Positions 7,645 to 10,191 of a stretch of 10,191 bases of DNA are shown here, in pieces. The notes beneath the pieces were generated by a model. It ran no database searches. It saw nothing but the letters and a program-made list of their open reading frames with translations, and had not been told where the DNA came from. Numbering within the stretch: the stretch's first letter is position 1; every line of letters begins with the position of its first letter. This DNA is from an uncultured Bacteroidales bacterium (GTDB lineage Bacteria > Bacteroidota > Bacteroidia > Bacteroidales > Marinilabiliaceae), in the NCBI GenBank assembly GCA_934699135.1, contig CAKUVM010000051.1, positions 1-10,191 on the forward strand, written 5' to 3'. The translations under genes were made by a program, and so were the position numbers.

Positions 7645-7652
7645 CAAAGGTA
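7645..7652 (-). promoter_or_regulatory. Bacteroidota -7 promoter box for the BspA-like gene
   Basis: The minus strand reads TACCTTTG, matching TAnnTTTG exactly and followed by C as in many Bacteroidales promoters. It lies 76 bases upstream of the ATG (7568). Further upstream on the same strand is an A10 tract (7678-7687) that could act as an UP element. A convincing TTTG -33 box is absent. The predicted leader of about 70 bases contains two short GC-rich dyads (CGGCC-CAAT-GGCCG near 7627 and CGGCG/CGCCG just before it), of unknown significance. Confidence 0.65.
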
Positions 7653-7771
7653 AGGCACTCGGGAATGGGCGTTAGCGTTTTTTTTTTATTAAAGATTCAG
7701 TTTTTTGCATTTCCGCGGGGATTGCGGGGCAAGGGGGAATAAAGCCCCGCGGAAGATGGCTGGGGGGAATA

Positions 7772-7814
7772 TAAAAAGACCGCGCCAAATCTCACTCATG
7801 GAAGGAGATTTGGC
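7772..7814 (-). terminator. Intrinsic terminator of the GTPase cassette
   Basis: A perfect 10-bp stem (7784-7793 with 7805-7814, arm GCCAAATCTC) with an 11-base loop lies 31 bases after the stop of the last cassette gene. On the minus strand it is followed by GCGG and then TCTTTTTAT. Position and T-run make it a good end for the cassette transcript. Confidence 0.8.
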
Positions 7815-7845
7815 ACGAGATGGAGTCCTTTCAGTGGGGATGGCA

Positions 7846-8598
7846 CTAGAACTGGACGCAGAATGTCTTGGTGGAGTGAGTTGTCTGGCGGGTCTTGCGG
7901 TTGAAGTCGGTCTTGAAGCCGAGAGCCCTGATGTTTAGCCCCACGGCGATGTCCAGGGCTGTGTTCCTCTCCTTGAACACGTCCACCGTTATATCTTGCG
8001 TCACGCCATCAAGGCACCCCCTGCGCATCAAGTCCAAAAAGTTACTGAGCATAGGCATGGAGCCTCTCAGCCTGCGCGAGTTTATGAAACTTTCCACCTC
8101 GTCGGCAGACACGGGCCTGTTGTTGGGGAACCGCCCAATAACCTTCTGCGAGAACCGAGCCGTGGCATCGCTCGAATAGTTGACACTGACATCGGCGTTG
8201 ACCATAATGCTTCCGCCGCTCACGCGAACATCGTTACTTGGCGAACTGAACGTCTCGCGCATATTGGCCATAGAAATCTCTTTTGCGCCCATCAGGAGCA
8301 GAGCTTGGCGAAGAGCCTCGGCCATAGTGCCCGCAAAGATGTCTGAGCTGTCCACCTCGTTTTGATCTTCATCGGCAATCAGAACGTAACTGCCAGAATA
8401 AACGTCTAAGGCGTAGAGGCAGTTGACGCGAGGTGGGCAAGAGCTATGGAACGGAACCTGCCTCAGGGAGTCGGGGGCGTCAATTGAGACAACGCTCACG
8501 TTGTCTTTGCGAAAGTCAGAATAGAAGCCATGGTTCACACCATATTCCAAGTCGCCATCGGCAACGAGGACGAGGTCTTTCAATTGTGGAGTGTTCAT
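7846..8598 (-). CDS. Soluble protein of unknown family, last gene of GTPase cassette
   Basis: 250 residues from an ATG at 8598, 48 bases after the preceding gene. I do not recognise a family. No signal peptide or membrane helix is seen, so it is probably cytoplasmic. The N-terminal half (1-75) alternates short hydrophobic strands with acidic loops (DLVLVADGDLEYG, SYVLIADEDQNEVD). Residues 91-107 form a helix (TMAEALRQALLLMGAKEI). Residues 123-155 are a series of alternating polar/hydrophobic strands (VRVSGGSIMVNADVSVNY). Residues 164-195 are helical, and the C-terminus (213-250) is strand-rich and threonine-rich, ending FCVQF. No catalytic triad or nucleotide-binding motif is obvious. As the final gene of a membrane-associated GTPase cassette it might be the effector or a scaffold; this is inference from position only. 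A terminator follows 31 bases later. Confidence 0.8.
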   Translation of the reverse strand: MNTPQLKDLVLVADGDLEYGVNHGFYSDFRKDNVSVVSIDAPDSLRQVPFHSSCPPRVNCLYALDVYSGSYVLIADEDQNEVDSSDIFAGTMAEALRQALLLMGAKEISMANMRETFSSPSNDVRVSGGSIMVNADVSVNYSSDATARFSQKVIGRFPNNRPVSADEVESFINSRRLRGSMPMLSNFLDLMRRGCLDGVTQDITVDVFKERNTALDIAVGLNIRALGFKTDFNRKTRQTTHSTKTFCVQF

Positions 8599-8646
8599 AT
8601 TACTTCGGTTGTCATTATCAGAAAACTATTTGGGACGTGGCGTAAG

Positions 8647-9153
8647 TCAACGTAAGATGAGCCACGCCGCCACGGCCGCAATCATCATCAGGATGACTAG
8701 CAAGCTAATGGTCTTTTTTTTTGAGAACGGCGACCTTCTACGACAACTTTCATTCTCACGGAACTTGGCCTCTACATCGGGGTGCAGCGTAAAACCCTCA
8801 CTCCTCGCCACCGCGATTAGTTGCTCCAAGGCCTCGCCAGCAGGCAGGTCGGAGCAGAAAAGGAAGCCGACATGACGGCCGCAATCATCTAACTCGTTGA
8901 AATAGCCTTTGGCGAAATAGCGTTTGGGGGTCTTCTGTCTCCAATCTCGCAATTTAGATTTGGCAGCCTCTAGACATCCAATCGACACCGTAGACCATGG
9001 CACTGGATGCCACATATATTGATCCGCCTCCTTATTGAGACTCGCAAACTCACGTTGACGCTCATCGGTGCCGAACTCCAACTTGCGGCCATCGACAATG
9101 AGAGTGTCGGCATCCTCTCGGTTGGGGGCCTGGAAGAAAAATGAATAACTCAT
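8647..9153 (-). CDS. Tail-anchored membrane protein of unknown family, partner of small GTPase
   Basis: 168 residues. Residues 1-135 are soluble, with a mixed strand/helix pattern (MSYSFFFQAP, DTLIVDGRKLEFG, a helix CLEAAKSKLRDWRQKTPKRYF, then GRHVGFLFCSDLPAGEALEQLIAVARSEGF). A basic stretch (CRRRSPFSKKK, 137-147) is followed by one hydrophobic helix at about 149-166 and a final Arg. This is the layout of a tail-anchored protein whose bulk faces the cytoplasm. Its ATG overlaps the stop of the GTPase gene by one base (TGATG, 9151-9155), so the two are probably translationally coupled and their products may interact. I recognise no family or active site. Confidence 0.8.
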   Translation of the reverse strand: MSYSFFFQAPNREDADTLIVDGRKLEFGTDERQREFASLNKEADQYMWHPVPWSTVSIGCLEAAKSKLRDWRQKTPKRYFAKGYFNELDDCGRHVGFLFCSDLPAGEALEQLIAVARSEGFTLHPDVEAKFRENESCRRRSPFSKKKTISLLVILMMIAAVAAWLILR

Positions 9154-9755
9154 CAGAACAGATCCTTTATCCTGTTAACATCGGAAGAATTAGTCAACTC
9201 CAACAGATGATATCCTTCCTTCGTGTATTTATTAAAACACTCATGAGCCTTGCCAATGACCTGGCTAATCCGCCCCTCGCCATATCTGTTGATAAAATCT
9301 CGCTTATGTGTCAAGAACAATATGATGGCGCATTTTTCATGCCCCTCAATAATCATCTTTATCTTTCGGAGCCGAGCCCCACTCTCGTAAATATTACCAG
9401 ACATGACATCTATGGCAGAGACCAGGAAGAGGACAACCATCTTGTCCTCGTTTAAAATACTGTCACACGCATTTTGAAAAATATCGTCCTTGCCGGGGAT
9501 GTCACAACCCTTAGCCACCCTGACAGTATCGCCATTGGACTTTGTGAACTTGAAACTTAGCACTCCTACACGGTCTGGAGTAGCATGGTGGGAGCCTCCG
9601 ACAGGCAACCCCTGCAACGCGCGCCAAAGAGTGGTTTTGCCGGACTCTGTCGTTCCGAAAATGGCGATTTTGTGGGCTTTCTTACATAAAACTGCGATGG
9701 TAGTACTAATTATCAGGGTACCAATTGCTATAAGTGGAATTAATAGAGGAAACAT
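9153..9755 (-). CDS. Membrane-anchored small GTPase-like protein with HKRD motif
   Basis: 200 residues. An N-terminal membrane helix (about 3-24, LLIPLIAIGTLIISTTIAVL) is followed by KK and a P-loop GTPase domain. G1/Walker A is GTTESGKT at 34-41. A threonine that could serve as G2 is T59. G3 is D85-I-P-G88. G4 is H150-K-R-D153, where the usual N of NKxD is replaced by H. The residue after DxxG is K89, so the common catalytic Gln is missing and intrinsic hydrolysis may be low. The arrangement of one N-terminal anchor plus a compact GTPase recalls SRP-receptor beta in topology and Rag/Gtr GTPases in the HKxD motif; both are analogies. It is closely related to the truncated gene upstream (about 42 of 76 C-terminal residues identical). 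It overlaps the tail-anchored gene by one base. GC is about 42% in its 3' part. No clear ribosome site precedes the ATG. Confidence 0.85.
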   Translation of the reverse strand: MFPLLIPLIAIGTLIISTTIAVLCKKAHKIAIFGTTESGKTTLWRALQGLPVGGSHHATPDRVGVLSFKFTKSNGDTVRVAKGCDIPGKDDIFQNACDSILNEDKMVVLFLVSAIDVMSGNIYESGARLRKIKMIIEGHEKCAIILFLTHKRDFINRYGEGRISQVIGKAHECFNKYTKEGYHLLELTNSSDVNRIKDLF

Positions 9756-9764
9756 ATATGATGG

Positions 9765-9898
9765 TTATTTAATCATGAAGAAATCGAGAATTGTCGGGGC
9801 GTATCCACCGTCAGGGGAAAACTTATCCCGCAAACCCGCCACTAGAGTTGTCTTACCAGCCCCTGCGTGCCGAGAACAGCCATCTTGATACTTCCCAT
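9765..9898 (-). pseudogene. Frameshifted N-terminal remnant of a small GTPase (broken Walker A)
   Basis: From ATG 9898 the frame reads MGSIKMAVLGT, a typical first strand of a P-loop domain, then soon hits a stop. A shift into the next frame (as if one base were lost just after GGCAC) gives AGAGKTTLVAGLRDKF... and runs to TAA at 9765-9767. Joined, the text reads LGTAGAGKTTL, a perfect GxxGxGKT motif that aligns with FGTTESGKTTL of the intact neighbour. The total of 134 bases equals 45 codons minus one base. Similarity to the neighbour continues weakly to its residue ~72 and then ends, so the copy lacks G3 and G4. It starts 18 bases after the stop of the upstream GTPase and ends 9 bases before the start of the next. 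A sequencing error could explain the frameshift but not the truncation. Confidence 0.7.
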
Positions 9899-9916
9899 AA
9901 TGCCTACACACTAAAA

Positions 9917-10191
9917 TCATAAGAGAACATCATGCCACTTAGGGGTGTTGTCGAAACCTCCTATCATATCCTTAACCTTATCAACATCGGCGGGGGCTGT
10001 CAGTTCCAGCAAATTATACCCCACATTGGTATACTTGTCGAAGTGCCTATGAGCCAAGCCCTGAATCTCGCTTATTCGGTCTTCGCCGTAGGTTTTGAGA
10101 AAATCGCGCTTGTGTGTGATGAGCAGGATTATCACGCACCCTTCGCGCTCCCTCAGTTTCAGCTTTATCCTGCCAAGTCTGGCTCCGCTTT
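9917..10191 (-). CDS. Second small GTPase-like protein, C-terminal part (5' end outside window)
   Basis: The frame is open to the window edge; codons from 10189 read SGARLGRIKLKLRERE and continue into CVIILLITHKRDFLKTYGE, ending at TGA 9917-9919. This is a paralogue of the intact GTPase gene: SGARL, THKRDF, YGE-RIS, KYT, GY-LLELT and DV---KD are shared. The G4 motif HKRD is present. G1 and G3 must lie beyond the window. It carries about 14 extra residues at the C-terminus (GGFDNTPKWHDVLL) that the neighbour lacks. A GTG at 10135 is an internal codon, not the start, because homology continues upstream of it. It belongs to the same transcription unit. Confidence 0.85.
   Translation of the reverse strand, partial: SGARLGRIKLKLREREGCVIILLITHKRDFLKTYGEDRISEIQGLAHRHFDKYTNVGYNLLELTAPADVDKVKDMIGGFDNTPKWHDVLL

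Noticed and set aside
9855..9880. Programmed frameshift in the P-loop fragment
   Set aside because: No slippery heptamer or downstream structure is evident, and the joined product would still be truncated before G3.
9141..9888. Plus-strand open frames across the GTPase gene
   Set aside because: They are antisense to a gene with clear G1, G3 and G4 motifs and show no coding signal of their own.

Overview
The window looks like a chromosomal piece of a Bacteroidales bacterium, most likely Prevotella-like or a close relative. The evidence is two copies of the Bacteroidota -7 promoter box TAnnTTTG, a BspA-type leucine-rich-repeat protein ending in a type IX secretion (T9SS) sorting domain, a metalloprotease/beta-propeller/outer-membrane-barrel protein of a kind common in that phylum, and a PDDEXK_2-type Rpn protein. 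Base composition is uneven. I count about 65% GC in part of the metalloprotease gene (2581-2700), 42% in part of the GTPase cassette (9181-9300) and 38% in the middle of the leucine-rich-repeat gene (6661-6780).

Layout: (1) 1-755, plus strand: the C-terminal part of an RhlE-like DEAD-box RNA helicase, closed by a strong hairpin terminator at 771-814. Every other gene is on the minus strand. (2) 813-5765: an apparent operon that reads, in transcription order, rpn-like nuclease with a heptad-repeat coiled coil, yraN, a small four-helix membrane protein, and a large secreted metalloprotease/propeller/barrel protein. Gaps are 11, 38 and about 0-5 bases. A TAnnTTTG box lies upstream of rpn. (3) 5970-7568: a monocistronic secreted BspA-like protein with its own promoter and a 14-bp-stem terminator. 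(4) 7846-10191: an accessory, AT-richer cassette. In transcription order it holds the tail end of one small GTPase-like gene, a frameshifted P-loop remnant, an intact membrane-anchored small GTPase, a tail-anchored protein of unknown family, and a soluble protein of unknown family, followed by a terminator.

The cassette is the part most likely to be undescribed. It has at least two paralogous GTPases (about 42 of 76 aligned residues identical) with an HKRD motif in place of the usual NKxD. One has an N-terminal membrane anchor, and the gene after it, overlapping its stop codon, encodes a tail-anchored protein. A membrane-surface GTPase complex with a soluble partner or effector is a reasonable inference, but I recognise no named system. 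Between the two GTPase genes lies a short P-loop fragment whose Walker A motif is broken by what looks like a one-base deletion, so the cassette has probably been duplicating and decaying.

Stretches over 200 bases without a gene (5766-5969 and 7569-7845) are accounted for by promoters, terminators and small dyads.
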